Assembly (NCBI GenBank): GCA_004026145.2
Contig: CP034993.1
Coordinates: 14,717,637 to 14,781,636 of the forward strand
DNA: 64,000 nt
Reading direction: 5' to 3'
Origin: Takifugu bimaculatus
Lineage: Eukaryota > Chordata > Actinopteri > Tetraodontiformes > Tetraodontidae
The stretch's first letter is position 1; each line of letters opens with the position of its first letter. The position numbers and the translations under genes were made by a program. This document shows, one piece after another, positions 1 through 11,880 of this stretch. The notes under the pieces are model-generated. The model searched no databases, was not told the origin of the DNA, and worked only from the letters and a program-made list of their open reading frames with translations.

Positions 1-1977
1 CCATCTCTCATCATTCCATAATGTGAAACCTCCCTCCCTTTATTTTATTTGGACTTTGACTGACCACCAATAGGAGCCAGAATAACCTGAGCAGTGACTT
101 GGTTTCTCCTGCTGCTCTTAGGTTTCTTTTCTTAGTTTTTTTGCAGTTCTACAGGAACCAGACATTTCTGCTAAGAGCTCATTATTCACATCCAAACTTT
201 GACTATTAGCAGCCAAATTACCCCATTCATTTTATGAAATCATTGAAATGAAACTAGCCTTTTAACACATAACTAATTAAATGGGCATCGACAACCACTC
301 AAATTTGGCAGCAACAGATTTGAAGAGAAGAAGAGGAGAAAAAGCTTTTGGCCTGACTTGCAGGTTAGACTGACAGTTGGAGCATTGCTGCTTTATGAAT
401 TTGTGATGAGTTCTTCTCACTTCACGTGGCCTCGCTCCCTCCATCAGGGGGAGTAATTGTCAGTGTTGATGAATCCCATCATCAGTTTCAATCACAGAGG
501 CTTCAGATCGACTCCACCTCGATGGCAGGCGTGCCGGGGAGCAGAACTCATGAATCAACCGGCAGATTAATCTATACATTCGGCGTCCACCCGGCTTCTC
601 TCTTTGTGCCTGTAAACCGCTGCGTCATTCTCTCCCTCGTTGCTGGAGCGCACATTAATCACCGATCCGCACACCTGATACTGTCACCCTCCTCCTCCGG
701 GGTAGACGGGGAACAACATCAGCCTCAGCCAGAGTTATCGTTCTTTTGTGTCTGTTCAGACGCTTCTGTGATTGACAACAAGGTGATTTTCAGTTGGTGT
801 GGGAGAAAAATGGAGACACGGGAGACCCGTGCTAATAATCTGATGCATTAACCCTCCACCTGCTTCTTTAGTTTAATAAATCCATGTGATTAGAGCCTCC
901 GAAGCAGTTGTCTGAGGCCTGCAGAGCTAAGAAGGCCCTGCAGGGGTGAGCGGGGAGGTCGGACACACTCATCCATCTATTTAGTGCAGCTCACACTGAA
1001 GCAGGTGTCAAACCACCAACCCCATTCCCAGTTAACACACTCATTTAGGAGCCAGAGCTTCTTAATGTTCAACTTTACTGATGCAACAGAAGGTAACTGG
1101 GGATAAATCCAAGACAGGTCCCAGACTGGGATTAAAAGTCTGAAAGTTGGGTTTCATTTGACTGGGGGCATGTTTCATGGTAAATACCCAAGGAAAATTA
1201 AAGAAATGAGTCTAAATTTGGCTGAACACAAAACCCATGGAGGAGTAATAGTGAGGAGGGAATCTGAGAATTCCTCTTTCCAAGCCAGTACTGGGAAACA
1301 GAAGGGATGCTCCACGTGCGTAGCATAGGCTCGGTCACGACACGCTCTCCTTTTTATGTGGAATGTGCCATGAGCTTCCAAAGGGCTGCAGCTGAGAGAG
1401 AGTAACAGGCGGGAATCAAACTTGCAGCCACATGGGAGAATCACAGCTACCCCGAGGATGCAGCGTGCTTCTAATATTTATGACACGAGTGGATCAAAGC
1501 CTCGCCGTCTCTCCCATTCTCCTCTCAACCACCAGAAACTCGCTGCGTGTGGAACTTCACTCATCAGGAAGTTTAGGACAACAAACACACGAAAACGCTT
1601 TTATTCTCCCAGAATAACCCGATATTCCTGCACTCGCCCAGTAATAATAATATCTTTTAACTAACAAATGAGGAGTTTCTGCCTAAAGGCAGTATTAAAG
1701 CTAAATAAACCATAGAATGCACCACAACGCTAAATATGACATCAGAAGGAGGGAAAGCTTCACGTCCTTTAGTTTTCAACAGTTTCAAAGTCATCCGTTA
1801 ACATTTTAAACTCTACACAATCAGGGCAGGGCAACTTCTATTTTCACCTTTCAATCAGCAAAACCATAATTAGTTGAATCGTATTATGGTGATTATTTCT
1901 GCCTGTATGTTTTAATTAGCGAGCTGCCTGGGCGACCTCACCAGACAAACATGTTCACTCTTCCTTCCCCGGTGCAG
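1..1977 (+). other. brinp3: Intron of the BRINP-family gene (3' part)
   Basis: This stretch lies directly upstream of the first recognisable coding exon and ends in a pyrimidine-rich tract followed by GTGCAG, a normal 3' splice site. I found no open segment in it that resembles the preceding BRINP exon (the cysteine-rich segment with NGEGE and the KRLP region known from the family). An open frame at 426-851 has no BRINP similarity and looks like chance. The intron assignment is inferred from gene structure. The donor side lies outside the window. Confidence 0.75.
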
Positions 1978-2320
1978 CTCTCAGTCCTACTGGCTGAGCC
2001 ATTTCCAGTCTCTGCTGTATTGCTCAGAGAACAACCAACTGGGGGACTTCTCCGAGGAGCTCCACAGCTGCAGCTGCCAGTATGAACACAGCCCCTGTCA
2101 GCTGCCGCCACCCTGCTCCGTCGGGGAGGGTTCCGCCTGCGCCGGGTGCGCGCCAGACAACCAGACCCGCTGTGGGAGCTGCAACCCGGGCTTCGTTCTG
2201 ACTCAGGGCATCTGCAGACCCATGGTGGCCGACTCTACAGAGAACTACCTGGGGTTTGAGACCGACCTCCAGGATTTGGAGCTTGGCTACCTGCTGCAGC
2301 GAGCCGACCGGAGACTGGAG
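1978..2320 (+). CDS. brinp3: BRINP3-like protein, penultimate coding exon in this window (cysteine-rich segment)
   Basis: BRINP proteins are secreted or ER-resident glycoproteins of the nervous system, named for induction by BMP and retinoic acid and linked to suppression of neural cell-cycle progression. Their N-terminal half has a MACPF domain and the C-terminal half is family-specific. This exon encodes about 114 residues, from SYWLSHFQSLLYCSEN through FSEELHSCSC to GFETDLQDLELGYLLQ. It has ten cysteines spaced in the EGF-like manner of the family and one N-glycosylation sequon (NQT). The chosen acceptor is the AG at 1976-1977, the first after the pyrimidine tract. It gives phase 2 and fits a split Arg codon. 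A second AG at 1983-1984 would start the exon at 1985 in the same frame, two residues shorter. The donor is GAG|GTACAA at 2320/2321, phase 0. FSEELHSC and the DRR-LEVHAIF junction favour BRINP3. Teleosts can have several brinp3 copies, which I cannot separate. Confidence 0.85.
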
Positions 2321-2416
2321 GTACAATTCCCTCCAAATACTTGAGGCGTTACCCAACTAAAAAAAAAACCCTCTCACTTTCTTTTGTGCTTGTGTGTGTG
2401 TGTGTGTGTGTTGTAG
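2321..2416 (+). other. brinp3: 96-bp mini-intron within the BRINP C-terminal coding region
   Basis: The boundaries are GAG|GTACAA and TTGTAG|GTCCAC, giving a phase-0 join that reads ...DRRLE-VHAIFISND... exactly as the family protein continues. Reading through would introduce the in-frame TGA at 2342-2344, in TACTTGAGG. The 3' half is a TG-rich tract directly before the acceptor, an unusual polypyrimidine substitute. AG|GT is present at both splice junctions. Confidence 0.88.
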
Positions 2417-3187
2417 GTCCACGCTATCTTCATCAGCAATGACATGCGACTCAACAGCTGGTTTGACCCGTCCTGGAGGAAGAGGATGCTGCTGACACTG
2501 AAAAGCAACAAGTACAAGTCCAACATGGTCCACATGCTGCTGGGGCTCTCTCTCCAGATCTGCCTTACCAAGAACAGCACCCTGGAGCCTGTCCTGACTC
2601 TCTACATCAATCCGTTCGGGGGGAGCCACTCGGAGAGCTGGTACATCCCTGTCAATGAGAACAACTTTCCCGACTGGAAAGCTACAAAGTTGGACCTCCC
2701 CTTCGAATGCTACAATTGGACACTGACGCTTGGCAACAAGTGGAAGACCTTCTTTGAAACCATTCACATTTATCTTCGGAGTAGAATAAAAACTCAAGAC
2801 GGCCTGAACGACAGCGTTTACTATGAGCCTTTGGAAGTGACCGATCCTGCACGGAACCTTGGCTACATGAAGATCAACAGCATCCAGGTCTTTGGCTACA
2901 GCATGCACTTTGACCCCGAGGCGATCCGTGACCTTATTTTGCAGCTGGACTACCCGTACACCCAGGGGTCCCAAGACACGGCCATGCTTCAGCTTTTGGA
3001 AATACGAGACAGGGTCAACCGGTTGTCCCCGCCAGGTCAGCAGAGGTTGGACCTCTTCGCTTGTCTCTTACGGCATCGGTTGAAACTGACCGCCAGCGAG
3101 GTGGTTCGCATCCACGCGTCCATACAGGCCTTCAGCTCACGTCTGCCAAACTCTGTGGACTATGACACCACCAAGCTTTGCAGTTAA
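2417..3187 (+). CDS. brinp3: BRINP3-like protein, terminal coding exon
   Basis: This exon encodes the last 256 residues of the protein and the TAA stop at 3185-3187. It begins VHAIFISNDMRLNSWFDP, continues through LLTLKSNKYKSNMVHMLLG, ICLTKNSTLEPV, INPFGGSHSESW, CYNWTLTLGNKWKTFFET, YLRSRIK, NLGYMKINSIQVFGYSMHFD, LILQLDYPYTQGSQD and LLEIRDRVNRLSPPGQ, and ends SVDYDTTKLCS. These are hallmark blocks of the BRINP C-terminal domain, with no internal stop or frameshift. Sequons at NST, NWT and NDS are compatible with a secretory-pathway glycoprotein. From what I recall of the mammalian proteins, BRINP1 ends in TAKLC and BRINP2 in EYETGKLCS, so DYDTTKLCS points to BRINP3. The gene appears functional at this end. 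Which duplicate of brinp3 it is remains open. Confidence 0.93.
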   Translation, partial: VHAIFISNDMRLNSWFDPSWRKRMLLTLKSNKYKSNMVHMLLGLSLQICLTKNSTLEPVLTLYINPFGGSHSESWYIPVNENNFPDWKATKLDLPFECYNWTLTLGNKWKTFFETIHIYLRSRIKTQDGLNDSVYYEPLEVTDPARNLGYMKINSIQVFGYSMHFDPEAIRDLILQLDYPYTQGSQDTAMLQLLEIRDRVNRLSPPGQQRLDLFACLLRHRLKLTASEVVRIHASIQAFSSRLPNSVDYDTTKLCS

Positions 3188-3657
3188 CGGCTCCTCGGCG
3201 GGACATCTGGTTTACAAATGGCCACGAGGAACGCTTGGAGACGACTGAACGGTGCCAATTTTGGGGCAAATGCCTCCAGTTTCTGGATGTCCAGGAGAGA
3301 AATCCGGAAGAATGTACGTGGCTGTTCTGTTATCACTCCCTTCTGAGCTACAGTATGTCATAGGAACGGAGTGAAAAAGAGGGATTAAAGAGGGAACAGA
3401 GACAAAGTAGAACTTGGGATAGGGCTTTTAAAGTGATGACTCATCTCGTTTCACTATGACTCAGCTCATTTATACTCTAAGCATCAGTGGCAAATGAATG
3501 GACATTTTATGGTGACACAAAGGTCCAGTCTGTTTGTTTGTAATTTTATATGTTCTCTTTGCTTCAGTGACAGTGCACTTTCAATGAAGACCAGAAAACA
3601 GTGGTGTCATTCAAGATTTTGTAGATAAATTGATATTAAAATATCACGTTACAACAC
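3188..3657 (+). other. brinp3: 3' UTR of the BRINP-family gene
   Basis: The sequence downstream of the stop becomes AT-rich and contains the T-rich segment TTTGTTTGTAATTTTATATG near 3533-3552. The end is set by the polyadenylation site proposed at 3635-3660, giving a UTR of about 470 nt. If the later AATAAA at 3711-3716 is used instead, the UTR extends by about 75 nt. No AUUUA cluster or strong secondary structure was noticed. Confidence 0.6.
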
Positions 3658-3675
3658 ATTTGTGTTGTCTTTTCA
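3635..3675 (+). terminator. Candidate polyadenylation site (ATTAAA plus GU/U-rich element)
   Basis: ATTAAA at 3635-3640, the commonest natural variant of the signal, is followed about 20 nt later by TTTGTGTTGTCTTTTC, a good GU/U-rich downstream element. A canonical AATAAA at 3711-3716 is an alternative, but its downstream flank is purine-rich and a poorer match. Confidence 0.55.
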
Positions 3676-3716
3676 CTTTTTTCTGCTCTCAAAACGTTCT
3701 TCTTAATGAAAATAAA

Positions 3717-6570
3717 CCAAGATGAGGAGCCCAGGGAGGGCGGAGGACAGGTGGGACACGGATGTGGGGTGGAATCGGTGAACACGGAAGACAGGATTGG
3801 CACCAAGACTCATTTTAAAGAAGGAGAAGCCAGGACTTTGGAGCTCTCTATCACGGAGGGTCACCTGACTGGAGTTCGGTCTCAGCTATAAGAAGGATAT
3901 GTGGTAATCGCAGAGGTGCGACAGAGCGAGGTCACGGCACAGATAAAGCTCCACGGCCGTGCCGTCACTCTGATGTGCTACACCTGACAAAGTGTCAGAA
4001 ACATGGAGGGTTATTAGGGTGATTGTTGGAAGCTTGGAAATGGGGCCGGTTGGATTCTACTAGTCTGAAATGATGAAAACCTTCAGGATCCAGCCAAAGA
4101 TCTCAGCACTGGTCCAAAAGGAATCACATCTGCTCCTTGTAGAAGTTCCTGATTGGCTCTCGTGTGCTGTTGTAAAATATGATCAGTGGGCTTTTTTATT
4201 TCAGTTCTGCTTAAGAGATAAACCTTCACGATGTGCACCTCACAAATCACCTCCTTTACTTTTTTGTCTTGCTTCTTTTTTTTGTCGAGCAGTCGGGCGT
4301 GAAAATCTATGTGGGCCGAATCTCGGTCAAAGATGGATTCAGGGCAAAAGTGTGTAAACAGCATCTGCTGCTGCGAGGCTGCTGATGCAGCCATTTTTTC
4401 TGCACAGCCAGTTCAGACAACCGATGAGACTGAATCCCAAATTAAGCTCTGGCAGCACACAGCAACTTCTGTCCAGCCCAGCTCACGTGCAAACAGTTGT
4501 TCCACAAACGAGTGTTGAGCTGCACAAATACACAAGAGATAACAGATACCAGGAAATGATTTGGAGCTCCACTGCTGAACAAATTCTAGCTCCATTCTGC
4601 ACTGAAGGCCAATCAGGCCGGGCCAATTAATGCAAATATAACATTCCACCATTAATATATAACGTACATGACTAAATGACAAACCGACCGGGCTCCTGTG
4701 GAGGTTAACGGTCATCACCTCAATTTGCACCAACTATCAACATCAAATCATGTCAAAAGCTAGCGTGGATGGGAGCGGCGTGGATGGGCGGCGAGCTTGA
4801 TGAGATCCGAGAGTGGCTGAAAGTGGAAAAGGTCAACGTGTCTTCTGCCTGATATGTTTGAGCCAATTACACGAAGGGAGCGAGCGCGTCACCGCCGCGC
4901 TTAAAGCAGGTGCGAGAAATTGAAATAGCAACTCGGTCGGGAACGTGAGCCTGCGATGACTTTGGACATCCGTGACCTTGAGGTTAAAGAGCCGCAGAGG
5001 TGGCCGAAGGGAGAAAACCCAAACTAAAACAGAGCTTTTACTCAACTTGAGTTTGAGTAAAAGCTCAAACCACAACTGGAGTTGACTACAAACTTCTAGA
5101 AGTCTGTCGTGGGAATAGCGCAGGCAGCGGGAGGCTAGCGTTTAACAAGCTACGAGGGATGAAAAACATTGTCTGATTCAACCAACAGAAGACAACCTAC
5201 AAGGAAACAACCATAATCCTAATGGTTTTAGATGGACGATAGAGGATTAAAGTAGCAGATTCCTATTTTAGAGCCGGTGACTGTAGGGATCTCTGCTCCC
5301 CTCTGACACTTTGTTTTGATGATCAGCCAATACGTTGGATCCATTATCCTTGGAAGAGGGTTTCATGCTGCATCCCGAGTCAGGAAATCAACAAATGTGA
5401 GAGCAATAACGCCGATTGTCTCATTGTTCCTGCAGAGGGATCCTAAATCTCTTTGTCAGTATGGATCGGCCATTGTCTTGTAGCAAAGTGCTGGCTTTCT
5501 GCTTCCATGCAGACTGAACTTTTCCTCCCAGGGAACCTGAAAATGGAACGAAATTGAGAACCGAAGGAGGAGGGAAAAGGTAACTGTTGGCTGCCAATAA
5601 ATCAATACCGCCTTTATTACCTCGCAGAACAAAAGGCTCAGCAGAGAGATCGACTGCAACGCTCAGGAGAGTCCAATAAGAAAATAAATAAATGGGCTCT
5701 TTTGGCATTTGGCCGCCTCGTCCGTCCGTGCCACGAGATCAGCATCAATTTATTAGCAGTGTGGTGGGAATGTCTTTCTGTATAAACAAATCAATCCACA
5801 GTTTATTTGCTGCTATGATGCGTCGTAAAAGGGCATTAGGTCGGCTGCCAGATGAATGTCTTTCATCATGGAAGTGAAGATGCATCAACTGTAGATCTTC
5901 CGAGAAAAAGAAGGATGTTGTGGGAAAGCAGCAGAATAAACGATACGCTTAAGCTCAGCCTTGATGGTCCTGGACAATCCCGCCTAAGGGGGATAAGTGT
6001 GGAGGGTTGGGGAGGGGTGCAAAGTTGGACACGTTGGTGGAGGTGATGGGACGGTTTGGTGTCTGGGAGAAGGGAAGCACGGAAGTCTGATGTGGCTGAA
6101 AGGTAGGTGGGAGTGGTCCAGGACATGTATGAGGACTGTAGGACAGCAGGGAGAAACTTCCCAGAGGGGGAGGTCTGTCCTGGACTAGAGAGGAAGGAAG
6201 GAAGAGAGAAAAGGTCTTTGAATGAGTGAGACTCAGGTGGAACACTGAGGTTACGGAGATTAGAGATGTAGGAATGTAGGAGGCTTTAGGTACATGAGGT
6301 CAACAGTCCAGAGCAAGAGAGAGGATAGAAAAGGAGGTGAGGAAACAAATGGAAGCAGGTTGGAACAGGTGGAGCAGGGTGTCAGGGGTGATGTGAGATC
6401 AGAGAAGACTCGCGGGGAGAAAGGGATAGCTTCAATTCCTTTTGTCCTAGACTAAACTGTCTCCAACCCCAGCTTGGAAAACACATTGGGTGACAAACAA
6501 TCCTTTGCTAACTCTTTTCAGGATGTGTCGTGAAACATATCTAGGATATGGTTTGGATAATCAGTCATCA
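3717..6570. other. Intergenic DNA, no gene seen
   Basis: Open frames here are short, occur on both strands and resemble no family I know. ATGCAAAT (POU octamer) occurs at 4630-4637. The part around 6180-6420 is rich in GGAAGG/GAGA-type purines but is not a clean tandem array. Confidence 0.6.
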
Positions 6571-7018
6571 CTTTATCCTAGCCTGATCCTAGCCGTATCG
6601 TAACCTTATCCTAGCTTTATCCTAGCCTGATCCTAACCTTATCCTAACCTTATCCTAGCCGTATCGTAACCTTATCCTAGCCTTATCCTAACCTTATCCT
6701 AGCCGTATCGTAACCTTATCCTAGCCTTATCCTAACCTTATCCTAGCCGTATCGTAACCTTATCCTAGCCGTATCCTAACCTTATCCTAGCCTTATCCTA
6801 GCCTTATCCTAACCTTATCCTAGCCTTATCCTAGCCGTATCGTAACCTTATCCTAGCCTTATCCTAGCCTTTTTCTAGCCGTATCCTAACCTTATCCTAA
6901 CCTTATCCTAACCTTATCCTAACCTTATCCTAACCATATCCTAACCTTGTCCTAGCCTTATCCTAGCCTTATCCTAGCCGTATCGTAACCTTATCCTAAC
7001 CTTATCCTAACCTTATCT
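6571..7018. repeat. 11-bp tandem array, consensus CCTTATCCTAR, about 41 copies
   Basis: The array runs almost without indels for about 448 bp. Most units are CCTTATCCTAG or CCTTATCCTAA. A distinct variant, CCGTATCGTAA, recurs in ordered positions, and three consecutive 44-bp blocks have the order GTATCGTAA / TAG / TAA / TAG. Short parts resemble degenerate telomere-type CCTAAC, but the 11-bp period differs from the vertebrate 6-bp telomere repeat. Confidence 0.97.
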
Positions 7019-10000
7019 GTGGTACCTGGTTGTGGCTTACCGCTCAGCTCTAACAAATTTAAATCCAATCAACGTGGCCATCCTCTGCTGACCTCTGACA
7101 TCAGCAGGGCGTGATGCTCGCCGGGCACATTCAAAGCCACGGGTCCATCTGTCTCTCTGAGTTTGAGCTGCACGGCCTCATCTAGAACCTGCCTTCTGTG
7201 AAGGAACTTCAATCTTTGGAGTTGAAAAGTTCATGCTGAAAAAGCTTTGATTTATTTGCCGTTGCTGATGTTTTGTGTGTGGTTGCTGAGTGGTTTCACC
7301 ATCCCCCATGTTGTCCATGTCTTTGGTTTGTTTCAAATGTGCCCGTCAGTTCAACTGATGTGGTGTTTTTAATGAGTTCTAACGCTAGATTACATCAGCA
7401 GGAGTTCTATATGGACCAGTTTTAATGCTGCTGACTAGATTCTGAGGGGATTATGGGAGGAAGTGAAATATAATAATTAAAGGCAGGGCAGAATAGAAAT
7501 ACTAGCTAAGCTTTAGCGAAGAAGACAAGCAGCAAAATGACCCCTAGAACTCATAAATTACCTTTGATTAGCTAGTAATAACCTGCAGCGCCTCGTCTTT
7601 GTCTGTTTTTCCATTTCCTCTGTTGTCTGCCTGATTCCAGGCCGGAATTTGGGGACACACAAGCGTGGCACAGAAGAATGCGATGGTGCTTAATGGGATA
7701 ATTGGATGTGAAGCTATCGTTCCACCTGGTGAGTGACTGTGTGAGAGTGTCTAGACAGCACAACACAACCAGGCTAATCAGCCCGTGGAGAGCCATTTTA
7801 TGCCGCAACATCAATTACTAAAGAATTGCTTTAGGGATCTTCTGGCCGGCCTTTCCAATGCATCACTTATTAGACAATCTTTTGCTGTGACATGTACTCA
7901 TCAGAGGATTGAGGCACCGTGCCAGACAAGGTCATTTAGGAATGATTTGGATTAGAGTCACACCTTTCCAAACACACTGCTCCATGGTCACCATTCGAAT
8001 GTGCCTGTGTATGATGGAAGCAGGTTGACATCACTTCCCTGGATGTCTGGATGACCATATATGGCTTCCATTGAAGGGTACGAACAAATAAAGACACATT
8101 ATAAGAGAATGAGATTATTATAAACTCTGAAACAGGTCGGGGTTATCTATTTAGTTCAAAGGAGGGAGTGGAAACAATGGTTCTGCAACAGGTCCACATA
8201 CAGCAGTTATTACTATGTAATAGAGGTCATATTCTCAGGCTGTGATGTCGTCTACAAACAGGAACGTAAAAACAATCACCAAACTGTCGCTTGCTTCCCT
8301 CGGTTTCCACTTACCTCCTATTTGTGAGGCAGCTGGACATTAAATGTTAATGAAGAGAAGCAGAGACGAGCAGATGCTGTAATTAGTGGCGTAAAATGAG
8401 GTTTAGCAACGCTGGCCAACATGAAGGCTGGTAAAAGCCTCGCTTTACAATAACCTATGGGTAGACACGGCTCAACCGCTTTGAGGTGCTGGTCAACATC
8501 GAGGTCTTGTGTCGTACACCTGCCTCGGAGCCTGTCCCCCTGGACACCCACGTGGCGGAGCTCATCACAGGACAAACATACACAACAAACAAACCACGCA
8601 CGCTTCCGTGAGCTGCCGATTCATCGGGGAGAACATGCAACCCCCACTTGTGTGTCCAACACTCAACAACCCCCCCTGAAGTGAGTAAAGTGTTCTTTAA
8701 GAGCAGTCGTGTCCATGAAAAGCTCTCTGCTTCCTGACGCACACACTCCAAATCAAATTCCGAGCAGCCTGAAGAGCTCGGAAAGCCTCATTAGCAGCAT
8801 CGGGGGCACTCGAAACGCCGCCGTCTACGCGCGGACGCTGCTGCCTGCAACCAGGCGGTGAGAGGCGCTAATCAGAAGGAGGACGACGCGACCAAACAGC
8901 CGTATTGATTAAGATTTAGCCAACGGAGGTAATCAGGACGCAATCAGGGAGTATTGTGACAAACAAGACAGCGTGGAGAGACACCTGGATGTGTGCTAAA
9001 CTCCTCTGTGCAACGTTAGCGTCGCACCAAGTGAGCTTTTTCAGGGTCGTTGTGTTTAAAGGGCGTCACAGACAGTAACCACTGCTGGGTGTGGACATAA
9101 AGGCTGCACTCCATCCCTTTTCTTTTGTAGGAGTGAGCAAGCGTATGTGTAATTTATCCTAATATTTGTGCCTCTGAAGGTCGGCTCTGCAGCGTTGTCA
9201 TGATTTGTTTTACAGTGATGAAGCTCGGTGCCAAACGCTCGCTGTTGCTGCCAAACCACATGTTAAATGAGCTGGCGGCCATCTATGTGTCATCGTAGGG
9301 GAAAAGCTCCTGCTGCTGGATCAGAACACACATTTGTCTCACATTTCATTCTAAAAAACAAGGAAAGTAAACGTGTTTGAATGCACTTTTACATTTTTGA
9401 TCAAACCCATTCCCTCCAACCTCTAATCCTCCTTTTTTTTCTACCCTGATGGCTTTTTTTAATCCATTCTGCATTAAAGTAGTGAGAAGTCAGACAAGTC
9501 TTGGCTTAAATTAAGGAACGCGTTCGCTGTAATCATTTTATTCATAAACAAGAGCTAAACGCTGTAAAAGAGGCTTAAGAGAAAATGATATATTATTGAT
9601 TGGAGGAGAGATTAGAAATTAATGACCCGTGTGTCACAGATTGAATAATCAATTTTAATTAATATCAATTTCACAGAGCAGGAACTTGGCAATAGGTCCT
9701 TGGATCTGCTCTGGAGGCGTCCATTTTTCACCCTCTCAGGGGGAACATTCCCGCGCCGCCGGCGCTGGGATCGGCTCCCTCCGAGGATGCAGTCGTCACG
9801 GTTACCGTATCTTTGATCTCCACCGGGGCCCAAATCAGAATTTCAGACCAGTTGTTGTTTTATCTTCCGATGAGAAAAATAGCAGCTGCACATTAACGAC
9901 GCTGTTTTCATGCTGCTTTAAGATCAAGATGAAACCACAAACGGAGGCGGCAGGATGTAGCAAACACAGAATCAGCTTCACGTGAGGTTTGTGTAAAATA

Positions 10001-11205
10001 AGAAAAAGGAGCGCACGTGGACGGCTGTGCCAGTAATGGAGGGGTGACCCCCCCCCTGGGAGAGCAGGAATAATGAGTATGGGATGGATGTGGTGATTGA
10101 AGCCACATCTCAACAGGCGGCCCTTATCAGGCACATCCGGAGGTCCTTCCACGACCCCAATAGATGATAAACTGACAGTCAGAAGAAAGGGAAAACAGCC
10201 GTAAATCAAAAGTCTTATTTGGCTGGACGAATTTCCGCGTTTTGCACGAGGAAGTGAAATAAAAACATCTATTTCGGTGACAGCGGTCATCAGGGAGAGT
10301 GAAATAACCAGAGAGAACCATGGTGCTGGAACCATCTTTCCCTGGGTTAAAGGAGGACACATTTAGGGACAAACGTCCACAATTTCACCAACAACTGCGC
10401 AGATGTAAGTTGCTGCAGGTTAAACCAGGAACGAAGAGGACCTCCCTGGTCCACCATCCAGACTCAAACAACTGGAGACAAATGAACCCATAAATACGTG
10501 AATGGACACAAAGGTGCTGCCATCAATTTATCGCGGTCGAGCAGGCGCACGTTTATAAAACCGTACAAGCAATTAAGAATCCATAATGAGCTGCAAATCC
10601 ATCAGAAACGTGGACCTTATGCAGAGCAGGGCTAAAGGTGGAGATGATCTGCTCACCTGAGCCCCAACCGGGGGGTCACCAACACAGACAGGAAGCACCT
10701 TTGTAGCACCTCGGAGGCACCTGGAAACTCAAACAAAGGGCTCTAAAAGCATCACATGCAGAGCTCGCAAACACCATCGATTACCGATGGGCGTCACACA
10801 GGCACGCTGGAGCGTGTCTATACACGTGCACGTCTACAGACGTATGGATGCAGGTCACACCAAACGTTCCAACGCCCCTAATCTTTAACGACAGAGAAAA
10901 CAACAGTCCTCTCAAATCCCTCTAAGCCTTTATCGAATAAATACGCACTCATGAACTCAGCGCTGCGGCACTGATGTAAACAAGGGCCTCTCGCACGTGC
11001 ACGGGGCCGTGCACCCGGCTCAAACCTATCAAAGTATTCATGGCGATGCGTCTTTGGCTGCTCTTCATTTCTATTTTCCTCTGAAGGAGGTGAATTTCTG
11101 CAGTTCCGACAGTTCCTGAGCAGAGCATCAACCATCAGCTCCGCCCCCCCGGCTGCTGCGAGCCGGAGGGGCGGAGCTTAATCAGACCTGGAGCTGTGAC
11201 CAGGA
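7019..11205. other. Intergenic DNA, no gene seen
   Basis: The sequence is unique-looking and mixed in composition. The strip at 9540-9670 is AT-rich with several TTAATTAA/ATCAATT-type homeobox-like motifs. The longest open frame (9835-10362, minus strand) has no recognisable domain and is treated as chance. Confidence 0.55.
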
Positions 11206-11330
11206 CACCAGCGGACCGGGACACCAGCGGACCGGGACACCAGTTGACCGGGACACCAGCGGACCGGGACACCAGCTGACCGGGACACCAGCGGACCGGG
11301 ACGCCAGCGGACCGGGACACCAGCGGACTC
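11206..11330. repeat. 16-bp minisatellite, unit CACCAGCGGACCGGGA, about 8 copies
   Basis: Seven complete units and one partial unit lie head to tail. Variants are CAGTTGACC and CAGCTGACC at units 3 and 5 and a CG change at unit 7. Rotated, the unit reads GGACACCAGCGGACCG, closely related to the unit of the 23.75-kb array. Confidence 0.97.
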
Positions 11331-11880
11331 GTTCGACTTCAGAAGCTCCGCAGGATTGTGGTTGCTTTAGAATCGTTGACCCTGCTGAACCTGAGTGAAC
11401 CTGATTGCTCCCCGCTGTGCTGGAACCAAGCGCGACGGGCTGCACAGGTACGAATATACACGTGCACGCCCACACCAGCCGCTGCTGATGGAAACATGCG
11501 CGGCACTACCAGCAGTTCTCCATTCTTGTAATCTTGAAAGGCAGCGAGTGGTGATGAAAACCCCCCTAATCTCCCTCTGAGCCTGGGAGCCTTGATGTGC
11601 TTCTCTCCTTTAAGAAGAGAGATTAGTTCATATTTAAAAACACTGACCCAGAAGTTGTGGGTGCAGGTATTTTGTCTCCCCCGTTTGCATCTCTGGAGGC
11701 TGATGGACTCGGATTTAGAGAAGATCCTCCGAGCGTCAGGCAAACGTCTGATGAGGAGCCGATTGATCGTTAACGACACAAACAGCTGCTGAAACATCAT
11801 GTGACCATGGCAACAAGAGGACAGGAAACACTTAAAGGTCTCACTGAAGGAGAGCGCTGACGATAGACACCTCAGTAGTC
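11331..11880. other. Short spacer between two tandem arrays, no gene seen
   Basis: Unique sequence separates the 16-bp minisatellite from the CATC block. No domain or RNA gene was recognised. Confidence 0.55.

Noticed and set aside
6571..7018. Interstitial telomere repeat
   Set aside because: CCTAAC strings occur, but the period is 11 bp and no pure TTAGGG/CCCTAA run is present.
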